This document shows positions 13,296 through 20,251 of a stretch of 21,616 bases of DNA, piece after piece. The position numbers and the translations under genes are program-made. Position 1 is the stretch's first letter; each line of letters begins with the position of its first letter. The DNA is from an uncultured Eubacteriales bacterium (GTDB lineage: Bacteria > Bacillota > Clostridia > Peptostreptococcales > Anaerovoracaceae), in the NCBI GenBank assembly GCA_900540145.1, contig UQEW01000035.1, positions 1 to 21,616 on the forward strand, in the 5' to 3' direction. The notes under the pieces were generated by a model. It worked only from the letters and a program-made list of their open reading frames with translations, ran no database searches and had not been told where the DNA came from.

Positions 13296-15308
13296 ATGGA
13301 CATTTTTGCTGTATGTGCAGCTGCGTTCGGATTGATCGTTGCCTTTTGCCTGGCAGCGTGGATCCTCAAAGCTGACGAAGGCACAGACAGAATGAAGGAA
13401 ATTGCCGGATACATCAGAGAAGGTGCGATGGCGTTCCTGAAAAGAGAATATAAGACAATGGCCATAGTAATTGTCGTTTTATTCTTGCTTATCGGTATAG
13501 GACTGCAAAGTTGGACAACCGCAGTACTATATGTATTTGGTGCACTGCTGTCAGTGCTGGCCGGATTCTTCGGAATGAAGGTGGCTACTGCCGGTAACGT
13601 AAGGACGGCTCAGGCCGCTAAAGAGTCCGGTATGAACAAAGCCCTGAAAATCGCTTTCAGAAGCGGCTCTGTAATGGGTCTTTGCGTATCAGGTTTAGGA
13701 CTTTTGGGTCTCGGCCTTGTGATGGTTTTCCTGGATCTTGCTACCGTAACTCAGTGCGTTACAGGTTTCGGATTGGGAGCTTCTTCAATGGCTCTGTTCG
13801 GAAGAGTAGGCGGAGGTATTTATACTAAAGCTGCAGACGTGGGAGCTGACCTGGTAGGTAAAGTAGAAGCCGGCATCCCTGAAGACGACCCTAGAAATCC
13901 TGCTGTTATAGCAGATAATGTAGGCGATAACGTAGGCGACGTTGCCGGTATGGGTTCCGACTTGTTTGAATCATATGTAGGCTCAATTATTTCAGCCGTT
14001 ACTTTGGCATCAGTTGCTGTAATGACATCCGCAGAGACTGCAACTTTCTCTGAGACTACAGCAGCGTTGTTCCCTCTGGTAATTTCGGCCGTAGGTATTA
14101 TAGCATCTGTAATCGGTATTCTCTGTGTAAGAGGTAAGGAAGGCGGCAATCCTGCCAACGCTCTTAACATGGGTACTTATATCAGCGGTATAATTGTTAT
14201 TGTTGCAACTGTTTTACTTTCAAAGAATATGCTTGGCGATTATACTTATGCAGCAGCCATCATAGCCGGTCTTGTTGTAGGTATCGCTATCGGAAAGATT
14301 ACTGAAGTATATACTTCATCTGATTTTAAATCTGTAAAGAAGATTGCAGACCAGTCCCAGACCGGTCCTGCAACTACGATAATCAGCGGATTGGGAGTTG
14401 GAATGATGTCAACTCTCTGGCCTATTATATTGATATGTATAGGCGTTTTCGTTGCATATCAGTTTGCCGGATTATACGGTATCGCATTGGCAGCTGTAGG
14501 TATGCTTTCAACTACCGGTATGACTGTAGCGGTTGACGCTTATGGTCCTGTTTCTGACAATGCAGGCGGTATTGCAGAGATGTCGGAACTGCCGCATGAA
14601 GTAAGAGAAATTACGGACAAGCTGGATTCAGTAGGTAACACTACTGCTGCAATAGGTAAGGGATTTGCTATCGGTTCTGCTGCTTTGACAGCTCTGGCTC
14701 TGTTTGCTTCTTATGCTGAAGTTACCCATCTGGAACTTATCAGCTTGCTTGATCCTATCGTAATCATAGGATTATTCATTGGTGCAATGCTGCCGTTCCT
14801 GTTCTCAGCTATGACTATGAACTCAGTAGGTAAAGCTGCTAACCAGATGATTGAAGAAGTAAGAAGACAGTTTAGGGAAGACAAAGGCATCATGGAAGGA
14901 ACTTCCAAACCGGATTATGCTAACTGTGTTGATATTTCAACAAAAGCTGCTTTAAAGGAAATGATAGCTCCTGGTATAATGGCTATAATTGCGCCTCTGC
15001 TGGTAGGTATCGTATTGGGTCCTGCCGCTCTTGGAGGTATGCTTGGCGGTTCATTGTCATCCGGAGTGCTGCTGGCTATCATGATGGCCAATGCAGGCGG
15101 AGCTTGGGACAATGCTAAGAAGTACATCGAAGAGGGAAATTACGGAGGCAAAGGTTCCGAACCACATAAGGCTGCCGTTGTAGGTGACACTGTGGGCGAT
15201 CCGTTTAAAGATACTTCAGGACCATCTATTAACATTCTTATAAAACTGATGACAATTGTGGCAGTTGTATTTGCTCCAATATTCGTTCAAATAGGCGGAC
15301 TGTTATAA
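13296..15308 (+). CDS. hppA: Membrane-bound pyrophosphatase, K+-dependent, probably Na+-pumping
   Basis: Integral membrane ion pump driven by PPi hydrolysis, 670 residues and about 16 spans. The catalytic motifs are KAADVGADLVGKVE, then IPEDDPRNPAVIADNVGDNV, and near the C terminus GDTVGDPFKDTSGPS. GNTTAAIGKG (447-456) has Ala where K+-independent enzymes have Lys, so K+ dependence is expected. In DLFESYVGSI the Glu is at residue 225, as in the Na+-pumping Thermotoga enzyme, rather than four residues later as in plant H+ pumps. That favours Na+ or dual Na+/H+ transport. GCAGGAGG precedes the ATG. A strong terminator follows. The Na+ call is inference; the family call is certain. Confidence 0.97.
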   Translation: MDIFAVCAAAFGLIVAFCLAAWILKADEGTDRMKEIAGYIREGAMAFLKREYKTMAIVIVVLFLLIGIGLQSWTTAVLYVFGALLSVLAGFFGMKVATAGNVRTAQAAKESGMNKALKIAFRSGSVMGLCVSGLGLLGLGLVMVFLDLATVTQCVTGFGLGASSMALFGRVGGGIYTKAADVGADLVGKVEAGIPEDDPRNPAVIADNVGDNVGDVAGMGSDLFESYVGSIISAVTLASVAVMTSAETATFSETTAALFPLVISAVGIIASVIGILCVRGKEGGNPANALNMGTYISGIIVIVATVLLSKNMLGDYTYAAAIIAGLVVGIAIGKITEVYTSSDFKSVKKIADQSQTGPATTIISGLGVGMMSTLWPIILICIGVFVAYQFAGLYGIALAAVGMLSTTGMTVAVDAYGPVSDNAGGIAEMSELPHEVREITDKLDSVGNTTAAIGKGFAIGSAALTALALFASYAEVTHLELISLLDPIVIIGLFIGAMLPFLFSAMTMNSVGKAANQMIEEVRRQFREDKGIMEGTSKPDYANCVDISTKAALKEMIAPGIMAIIAPLLVGIVLGPAALGGMLGGSLSSGVLLAIMMANAGGAWDNAKKYIEEGNYGGKGSEPHKAAVVGDTVGDPFKDTSGPSINILIKLMTIVAVVFAPIFVQIGGLL

Positions 15309-15321
15309 AAACATTTGATTT

Positions 15322-15350
15322 AAAGGACTTCCCGGTGGGAAGTCCTTTTT
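15322..15350 (+). terminator. Intrinsic terminator after hppA
   Basis: AAAGGACTTCCC (15322-15333) and GGGAAGTCCTTT (15337-15348) form a perfect 12-bp stem with a three-base loop, ending in a run of five T. It closes the secG-hppA transcript. Confidence 0.92.
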
Positions 15351-15393
15351 ATAAAGTCTATACATTTTTATTCAATAAGGGAGGGCAGAATTA

Positions 15394-16701
15394 ATGAACA
15401 ACAACGAACCAATAACAGATGTCAGGACTTTGGGACCGGGTAAAACAATTATACTGGGCCTTCAGCATACTTTCGCTATGTTTGGGGCAACAGTGCTGGT
15501 ACCGATCTTAACAGGCTTACCGATAGCAACTACGCTTTTAATGGCAGGCATAGGAACCCTTTTGTTCCATCTTTTAACAAAAGGAAAAGTGCCTGCTTTT
15601 TTAGGGTCTTCATTCGCTTTTATAGGAGGTTATACAGCTGTAGCCCCTATGCTTGCGGACGGGTCATCTAATACGGAAATGCTGCCATATGCTTGTGGCG
15701 GAGTATTTTGTGCAGGACTTTTATATCTTGTCTTGGCAGCTCTTATAAGAGGCTTTGGAGCAAAGAGAGTAATGAAATTTTTTCCTCCTGTTGTCACCGG
15801 CCCGATAATAATTTCCATAGGACTTATTCTAGCACCTTCTGCTATAAACAATTGCGCTACCGATTGGCCGATAGCCATCATAGCTTTAGCGACAGTTATT
15901 ATATTTAATATATGGGGAAAAGGCATGGCAAAAATAGTACCCATCCTTATAGGCGTAGCTGTTTCATATGTGGCGGCAATCATTATGGGAGAAGTTGATT
16001 TTACAGGCATACAAGATGAACCTATATTAGGATTACCTGAACTTATATTAATGAAATTTGATGTAAGCGCAATAATAACCATAATGCCTATAGCTCTTGC
16101 CACCATGATGGAACATATAGGCGATATTTCAGCCATAGGCGCTACTACAGGAAAGAATTATATAGCAGACCCTGGTCTGCACAGAACTCTTTTGGGGGAT
16201 GGACTTGCTACTTGCTTGGCGGCGGCAGTAGGTGCGCCGGCTAATACTACATATGGAGAAAATACAGGAGTGTTGGCATTGACAAGAGTGTATGATCCGA
16301 GAGTCATGAGAATAGCAGCTTTGTTCGCAATAGCTTTAGCTTGTATACCAAAAGTATCTTTCGTAATAGAATGTATTCCTGCAGCGACTATAGGAGGGAT
16401 ATCTTTCATACTTTACGGAATGATTTCTGCGATAGGAATCAGAAACGTTGTTGAAAACCAAGTGGATTTTACGAGAAGCAGGAATACCATAATAGCTGCA
16501 TTGATATTGGTTTGTGCGCTTGGGTTTAACTCTTTAGGAGGCATAACTTTTACCGTTGCAGGGGCAAATATAACACTATCCGGGCTGGCTATAGCATCCA
16601 TAGTTGGTATAATCGCTAATGCGATTCTTCCAGGCAACGAATATGTGTTTAAAGAAGATGTTGAAGAAGAAAACGACAAGTTTCAGACATATAAGATATG
16701 A
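15394..16701 (+). CDS. Uracil/xanthine permease (NCS2 family, UraA-like)
   Basis: Nucleobase:cation symporter of the NAT/NCS2 family, 435 residues with about 14 spans. Recognisable segments are GLQHTFAMFGATVLVPILTGL near the N terminus and FLGSSFAFIGGY in span 3. MMEHIGDISAIG in span 8 carries the substrate-binding Glu, and GAPANTTYGENTGVLALTRV in span 10 the second Glu. The ENTG form of the last motif is that of uracil carriers such as UraA and PyrP. The start ATG has GGGAGGG upstream. It stands alone between two terminators. The 43-base gap upstream has no room for a purine or pyrimidine riboswitch or PyrR attenuator, and no pyr genes adjoin. Confidence 0.92.
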   Translation: MNNNEPITDVRTLGPGKTIILGLQHTFAMFGATVLVPILTGLPIATTLLMAGIGTLLFHLLTKGKVPAFLGSSFAFIGGYTAVAPMLADGSSNTEMLPYACGGVFCAGLLYLVLAALIRGFGAKRVMKFFPPVVTGPIIISIGLILAPSAINNCATDWPIAIIALATVIIFNIWGKGMAKIVPILIGVAVSYVAAIIMGEVDFTGIQDEPILGLPELILMKFDVSAIITIMPIALATMMEHIGDISAIGATTGKNYIADPGLHRTLLGDGLATCLAAAVGAPANTTYGENTGVLALTRVYDPRVMRIAALFAIALACIPKVSFVIECIPAATIGGISFILYGMISAIGIRNVVENQVDFTRSRNTIIAALILVCALGFNSLGGITFTVAGANITLSGLAIASIVGIIANAILPGNEYVFKEDVEEENDKFQTYKI

Positions 16702-16774
16702 TGGATAATGCGCATTCGCGATTTGAATGGGGGCGTGAGAAGTAGCAAAAATGTAAAAATTAGAGAAAATCAGG

Positions 16775-16814
16775 AAAAATGTCTGCAAAAACATCATTTT
16801 TGCAGACATTTTTT
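16775..16814. terminator. Long bidirectional intrinsic terminator
   Basis: Perfect 17-bp arms, AAAAATGTCTGCAAAAA (16775-16791) and its complement (16797-16813), enclose the 5-base loop CATCA. It has an A run on one side and a T run on the other. It can stop transcripts from the permease and from the convergent crotonase. Confidence 0.88.
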
Positions 16815-16827
16815 CAAAATTTACAAG

Positions 16828-16849
16828 AAAAAGTCAGCCGAGGTCGGCT
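16828..16849 (-). terminator. Possible terminator of the crotonase gene
   Basis: On the minus strand AGCCGA-CC-TCGGCT is followed after three bases by five T. The stem is short with a tight loop, so it is weaker than the neighbouring hairpin at 16775. Confidence 0.4.
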
Positions 16850-16907
16850 TTCGACGAAATTCGACTCGAGTTTAAAGCCTTTTGATATATGCCAATAGTA
16901 TATGGCT

Positions 16908-17684
16908 CTATCTGTTTTTGAATTCAGCAGGCCTTTTTTCAATAAAAGCCTTCATGCCTTCCTTTTGGTCTTCTGTACCGAAACAACCGCCGAAAGCTTC
17001 CGCTTCGAGAGCAGAGCCGGAAAATAAATCCAGGTGATAGCCCTTATTGATACATGTTTTAGCCATAGAAACGGCAATAGGAGCTTTTGAAGCTATTTTG
17101 CCTGCGATTTCTTCGCATACCGGCATAAGCTGTTCAGGGTCTACAACTTTTTCAACCAGTCCTATGCGAAGAGCTTCTTCAGCGCCAATGGTGTCGGCAG
17201 TAAGTATGAGCATTTTTGCCATGCCTTTTCCAACCAATTTGGAAAGTCTTTGAGTACCGCCAAATCCCGGTGTGATTCCAAGACCTACTTCCGGCTGACC
17301 GAATTTGGCTTTTGATGAGGCGATTCGAAAATCACAAGCCATGGCCAGTTCGCATCCTCCACCCAGGGCAAAGCCGTTTACAGCTGCAATGACAGGAGTT
17401 TCTATCTTTTCAATAAAATTCATTACTTTCTGACCATAAGAGGCGAATTCGCGTCCTTCAGGTACTGTCATTTGGCTCATCTGCACGATGTCTGCTCCGG
17501 CGACGAAAGAACGGCCTTCACCTGTAAGGATTACTGCTCTTACATTTTTATCGTTTTCAATCCTGTTAAATACATCGAAAAGTTCCTCCAGAACAGTTCT
17601 ATTAAGAGCATTTAGAGCTTCAGGCCGGTTTATAGTCACATAACCTATGGGACCGGTTGTTTCATATTTAATGGTCGTGTACAT
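16908..17684 (-). CDS. Enoyl-CoA hydratase / crotonase family (3-hydroxybutyryl-CoA dehydratase-like)
   Basis: A 258-residue crotonase-fold enzyme, closest in look to short-chain enoyl-CoA hydratases (Crt). The oxyanion-hole segments are FVAGADIVQM and NGFALGGGCELAMACD. Both catalytic glutamates are present, one in GGGCELA and one in GQPEVGLGITPGFGGTQRL, which supports hydratase rather than isomerase or ligase activity. It probably adds water to crotonyl-CoA or removes it from 3-hydroxybutyryl-CoA in butyrate or fatty-acid metabolism. In Clostridia this gene often lies with bcd-etf-hbd-thl; here it is alone downstream of thiT. AAAGGAGAG precedes the ATG. Confidence 0.92.
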   Translation of the reverse strand: MYTTIKYETTGPIGYVTINRPEALNALNRTVLEELFDVFNRIENDKNVRAVILTGEGRSFVAGADIVQMSQMTVPEGREFASYGQKVMNFIEKIETPVIAAVNGFALGGGCELAMACDFRIASSKAKFGQPEVGLGITPGFGGTQRLSKLVGKGMAKMLILTADTIGAEEALRIGLVEKVVDPEQLMPVCEEIAGKIASKAPIAVSMAKTCINKGYHLDLFSGSALEAEAFGGCFGTEDQKEGMKAFIEKRPAEFKNR

Positions 17685-17710
17685 ATTTCAACTCTCCTTT
17701 CTTCGACAGT

Positions 17711-17739
17711 ATTTTAACATTATATTGAAAACTTAGCAA
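17711..17739 (-). promoter_or_regulatory. Possible promoter of the crotonase gene
   Basis: On the minus strand TTGCTA (17734-17739), 17 bases, TAAAAT (17711-17716). A perfect TATAAT (17719-17724) lies close by but has no matching -35 box, so the exact start is uncertain. Confidence 0.35.
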
Positions 17740-17750
17740 TGGCTATATGT

Positions 17751-18296
17751 TTATACTTGTTGTTTCAATTTTTCCAAATTGTGTTTTACTACAGGAATAT
17801 TGATGACGATAAGTGTTAAAATTCCTTCAGCTCCTATATAAATGATATTGTAAATAAAGGAATATACCAATGGATTCATTCCTTCAGGAGCATACGATGC
17901 GAAAAAGATAAATCCGGAAAGAAAACTGCAAAGGAATCTGGCAAATATGCTTATAAGATATCCTATAACCAGTCCATGCTTTCTGTTGGATACAAGTCCG
18001 GATAATCCCATTAGTCCAAAAGCGAGGAAATAATCTAAGATTACCTGGGCAGGATGAACTATAGTCGGCTCCAGTATAAAGTTTAGGAGACCAAGAGCTG
18101 TACATGCAACAACTCCCTTGACTGCGCCGCAATAATATCCGCACAAACTGGCAGCCAGCATACTCATAAGAGTAATAGAACCGCCGTAAGGAAGATTTAG
18201 AAACTTAATCATTCCTAAAACTGTTGCCAATGCTATCAATACAGCACACAGAACTAACTGATATAAATTTTTACGTTGTTTAGATTGTGATGACAT
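17751..18296 (-). CDS. thiT: Thiamine ECF transporter substrate-binding subunit ThiT
   Basis: The thiamine-binding S component of an energy-coupling-factor transporter; 181 residues with six spans. Typical ThiT segments are ALATVLGMIKFLNLPYGGSI and MLAASLCGYYCGAVKGV. Others are a Pro-containing ILEPTIVHPAQVILDYFLAF and, towards the C terminus, an aromatic-rich FFASYAPEGMNPLVYSFIYN, the region that lines the thiamine pocket in ThiT. It must work with EcfA/EcfA'/EcfT, not encoded here. The TPP riboswitch directly upstream independently supports the call. AGGAGG is seven bases before the ATG and is paired in the leader hairpin. Confidence 0.96.
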   Translation of the reverse strand: MSSQSKQRKNLYQLVLCAVLIALATVLGMIKFLNLPYGGSITLMSMLAASLCGYYCGAVKGVVACTALGLLNFILEPTIVHPAQVILDYFLAFGLMGLSGLVSNRKHGLVIGYLISIFARFLCSFLSGFIFFASYAPEGMNPLVYSFIYNIIYIGAEGILTLIVINIPVVKHNLEKLKQQV

Positions 18297-18324
18297 AAAA
18301 AATCCTCCTTTTTTATTTAGGAGG
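18297..18324 (-). promoter_or_regulatory. Shine-Dalgarno-sequestering hairpin / terminator of thiT
   Basis: In the RNA, CCUCCU (complement of 18319-18324) pairs with the Shine-Dalgarno AGGAGG (18304-18309) across a 9-base loop. It is followed by A and six U and then the ATG. It can act as a translation block and also looks like a short intrinsic terminator. AGGGGA in the 5' strand of the aptamer (18450-18455) can pair instead with UCCCCU (18322-18327), which overlaps the sequestering arm. Confidence 0.7.
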
Positions 18325-18349
18325 GGAACTGAACAAAAAATAATGTTCT

Positions 18350-18460
18350 TCTGCTTCCCTACGCCGGCATTAACCGGATCAGGTGTTGAGGGTCAAACCG
18401 CATCATATAACTGAATCAGCAGATATGAGCGGCAAGTCTCAGCATAAGCTCCCCTAGCAC
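18350..18460 (-). ncRNA. TPP riboswitch (THI element) aptamer
   Basis: On the minus strand the conserved TPP aptamer core is present in order: CTAGGGGAGC, then GCTGAGA (P2/P3 junction). An extended P3a arm follows (CCGC.TCATAT pairing with ATATGA.GCGG), then ACCC, ACCTGATCCGG and TTAATGCCGGCGTAGGGAAGC. Predicted transcription starts at about 18460, right at the aptamer's 5' end. It controls thiT, which should be shut off when thiamine pyrophosphate is plentiful. Confidence 0.96.
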
Positions 18461-18466
18461 ACCAGT

Positions 18467-18495
18467 ATTATAGGACTATTTATAGTCATTGTCAA
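18467..18495 (-). promoter_or_regulatory. Consensus promoter of thiT
   Basis: On the minus strand a perfect TTGACA (18490-18495), 17 bases, and a perfect TATAAT (18467-18472). The start falls at the first bases of the riboswitch. Confidence 0.85.
18474..18487. promoter_or_regulatory. Palindrome filling the thiT promoter spacer
   Basis: GACTAT-TT-ATAGTC is a perfect 14-bp palindrome lying wholly within the 17-bp spacer of the thiT promoter. It ends two bases before the -35 box of the divergent promoter. This is a common operator position; the regulator is unknown. Confidence 0.45.
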
Positions 18496-18517
18496 ATATA
18501 CTTTTCGATGGTATAAT
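18489..18517 (+). promoter_or_regulatory. Promoter of the DUF975 gene pair
   Basis: TTGTCA (18489-18494), 17 bases, and a perfect TATAAT (18512-18517) with an extended TG before it. Its -35 box overlaps five of six bases of the thiT -35 box on the other strand. Confidence 0.75.
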
Positions 18518-18565
18518 GAAGCGAGAATGTTGGCGATAAATAAAGCAAATTTAAAAGGAGTATTG

Positions 18566-19312
18566 ATGAACAATAGAATTATAATTGAACCTGCTTTTAA
18601 AATAAGGGAGATTGCAAGAAATGCTCTTGCCGGAAAATGGTCAATAGTATATGGCGGAATGTTTATATACTTTATTATGTCGTCAGGCATAATGCAGCTC
18701 TTGGATTTTTTCTTTTCAACGATAAGAACAGTACTTCTCCCTTCAGGACAGTATATAAATGTTTCGATTGGATATGCCAGCTGGTTATACCAATTAGCTG
18801 TAAGCGGAGCCTTGATGTACGGGCTTGCTATGTTTACTTTGGCTTTTTTAAGAAAAAAAGAGACAGATTGTGGGTATATTTTTGAAGGCTTTGGTATTTT
18901 CGGAAAGACTTTTATATTGTATCTGCTGTATACAGTTAAAATATTTCTGTGGTCGATGCTGTTTGTGATACCAGGAATAGTAGCTACGTTCAGATACAGC
19001 CAGGCTTTTTATTTGCAGGTTGACCATCCTGACTGGAAGGCAAGCCAATGTATCAACGAGAGCAAGATACTCATGGTGGGCAACAAGGGAAAGCTCTTTT
19101 ATCTTAACCTTACATTCATAGGGTGGTATTTCCTGGCCAATTTGCCTGCTATTATAATCGGAGAAATAAGTCCCGGCGGAATAGTGGATATATTATTGTG
19201 GATTGTCGGTTCGCTTCCGGTACTGATAGTTGACGTATATAGCTTCATGTCGCAGACAGTGTTTTATGAATTGGTAACAGACAAGCTGGTGGTTTTGGAT
19301 AGCAGGGATTAA
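18566..19312 (+). CDS. DUF975-type integral membrane protein (first copy)
   Basis: A 248-residue protein with about five to six membrane spans, of the DUF975 type as far as I can judge. It starts with a soluble motif, EPAFKIREIARNALAGKW. It carries the core IPGIVATFRYSQAFYLQVDH, then PDWKASQCINESK and GNKGKLFYLNLTFIGW. No catalytic residues or transport motifs are evident and the function is unknown. Similar proteins are common in Bacillota. AAAAGGAG precedes the ATG at 18566; a 13-codon upstream extension has no ribosome binding site. A paralogue follows 49 bases downstream. The promoter is shared back to back with thiT. Confidence 0.85.
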   Translation: MNNRIIIEPAFKIREIARNALAGKWSIVYGGMFIYFIMSSGIMQLLDFFFSTIRTVLLPSGQYINVSIGYASWLYQLAVSGALMYGLAMFTLAFLRKKETDCGYIFEGFGIFGKTFILYLLYTVKIFLWSMLFVIPGIVATFRYSQAFYLQVDHPDWKASQCINESKILMVGNKGKLFYLNLTFIGWYFLANLPAIIIGEISPGGIVDILLWIVGSLPVLIVDVYSFMSQTVFYELVTDKLVVLDSRD

Positions 19313-19361
19313 ACAAGATATTGTTAAATAAGGTTAATACAAAGAAGGAGAGAGTTACTTC

Positions 19362-20189
19362 ATGGAACATCGAATTGTAACTGAACCGGCCGCAAAAATA
19401 AGAGAAATAGCGCGCCATGCAGCCAGAGGCAACTGGTGGAGGTTGTTTTTAGGATTGCTGATATTTATCGGACTGATTTTTGCTGCAAGTTTTTTAACCG
19501 GGATTATCAACGAATTTTTACCGATGTATAGATACATAGTCATCGATGGGGAGTATATCTTTCTTAATGTTACGGGAATATTAACTCTGCCCTTGTATTG
19601 GGTATTGCTGGCGCCTATGTATCTGGGTATATGCATGTTTATGATTAAAGCGTTCAGAACGAGACAAGTATCTTATGGCAGAATTTTTGCCGGCTATAAG
19701 TCCTTTTTTAAGGCTTTGGGCTTGTTGCTGCTGGTTTTTTTAAAGATTTTCGCATGGTCTCTTTTACTGATTGTGCCTGGCATTATTGCGATGTTTAGAT
19801 ACAGCATGGCAATGTTTTTGCTGGCCGACAACCCTGATTGGAAAATAACTCAGTGTATCAATGAGAGTAAAAGATTGATGAAGGGAAATAAAGGAAAATT
19901 ATTTTGCCTTTGCATATCTTTTATAGGATGGATACTTTTGTGGTATTTGTTCATGGCAGTGCTTATGATCATATTTGTAACAGCTTCTATAATCGTATTT
20001 CAGGCTATGACATATCATGAATATTTAATCTTTTTATCCATGTTTGTCATATTTATACCTATAATGCTTATATCTATAATACCTTTAGCTTCATATATGT
20101 ATATGGCGGTGACAGTTTTTTATGAGTTGGTTACAGGAAATCTGGTAGTAACAAAGGAGCAAGAGCAGATTCCTCAAGGTTTACAGTAA
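19362..20189 (+). CDS. DUF975-type integral membrane protein (second copy)
   Basis: A 275-residue paralogue of the preceding gene with about six spans. The two share the N-terminal EPAxKIREIARxAxxGxW. They also share the core VPGIxAxFRYSxA, DxPDWKxxQCINESKxLMxGNKGKLF, FIGW, and the terminal VFYELVTxxLVV. This copy has a longer, very hydrophobic segment before its end and a short charged tail (KEQEQIPQGLQ). AAGGAGAG lies about 10 bases before the ATG. No terminator or promoter is evident between the copies, so they are probably cotranscribed and perhaps form a heteromer. Function unknown. Confidence 0.85.
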   Translation: MEHRIVTEPAAKIREIARHAARGNWWRLFLGLLIFIGLIFAASFLTGIINEFLPMYRYIVIDGEYIFLNVTGILTLPLYWVLLAPMYLGICMFMIKAFRTRQVSYGRIFAGYKSFFKALGLLLLVFLKIFAWSLLLIVPGIIAMFRYSMAMFLLADNPDWKITQCINESKRLMKGNKGKLFCLCISFIGWILLWYLFMAVLMIIFVTASIIVFQAMTYHEYLIFLSMFVIFIPIMLISIIPLASYMYMAVTVFYELVTGNLVVTKEQEQIPQGLQ

Positions 20190-20204
20190 AATAGAACGTA
20201 AAAA

Positions 20205-20245
20205 ACCTCCTTGGCATAATATAAAGAAGATTGTGTTAAGGAGGT
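20205..20245 (+). promoter_or_regulatory. Hairpin masking the ribosome binding site of the P-loop gene
   Basis: ACCTCCTTGGCA (20205-20216) pairs with TGTTAAGGAGGT (20234-20245): 12 bp with two G-U pairs, around a 17-base loop. The right arm contains the whole Shine-Dalgarno AAGGAGG of the TTG-start gene at 20252. The T run after it is short (four T after ATCG), so a translation switch fits as well as a terminator for the DUF975 genes. Confidence 0.6.
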
Positions 20246-20251
20246 ATCGTT

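Noticed and set aside
15351..15393. Riboswitch or PyrR attenuator before the uracil/xanthine permease
   Set aside because: Only 43 bases separate the terminator from the start codon; no conserved aptamer or attenuator is present.
20212..20230. Sigma-54 type promoter (TTGGCATAATAT) before the P-loop gene
   Set aside because: The TGGC half is present but the required TTGC at -12 is missing; the bases are better explained as a hairpin arm and loop.
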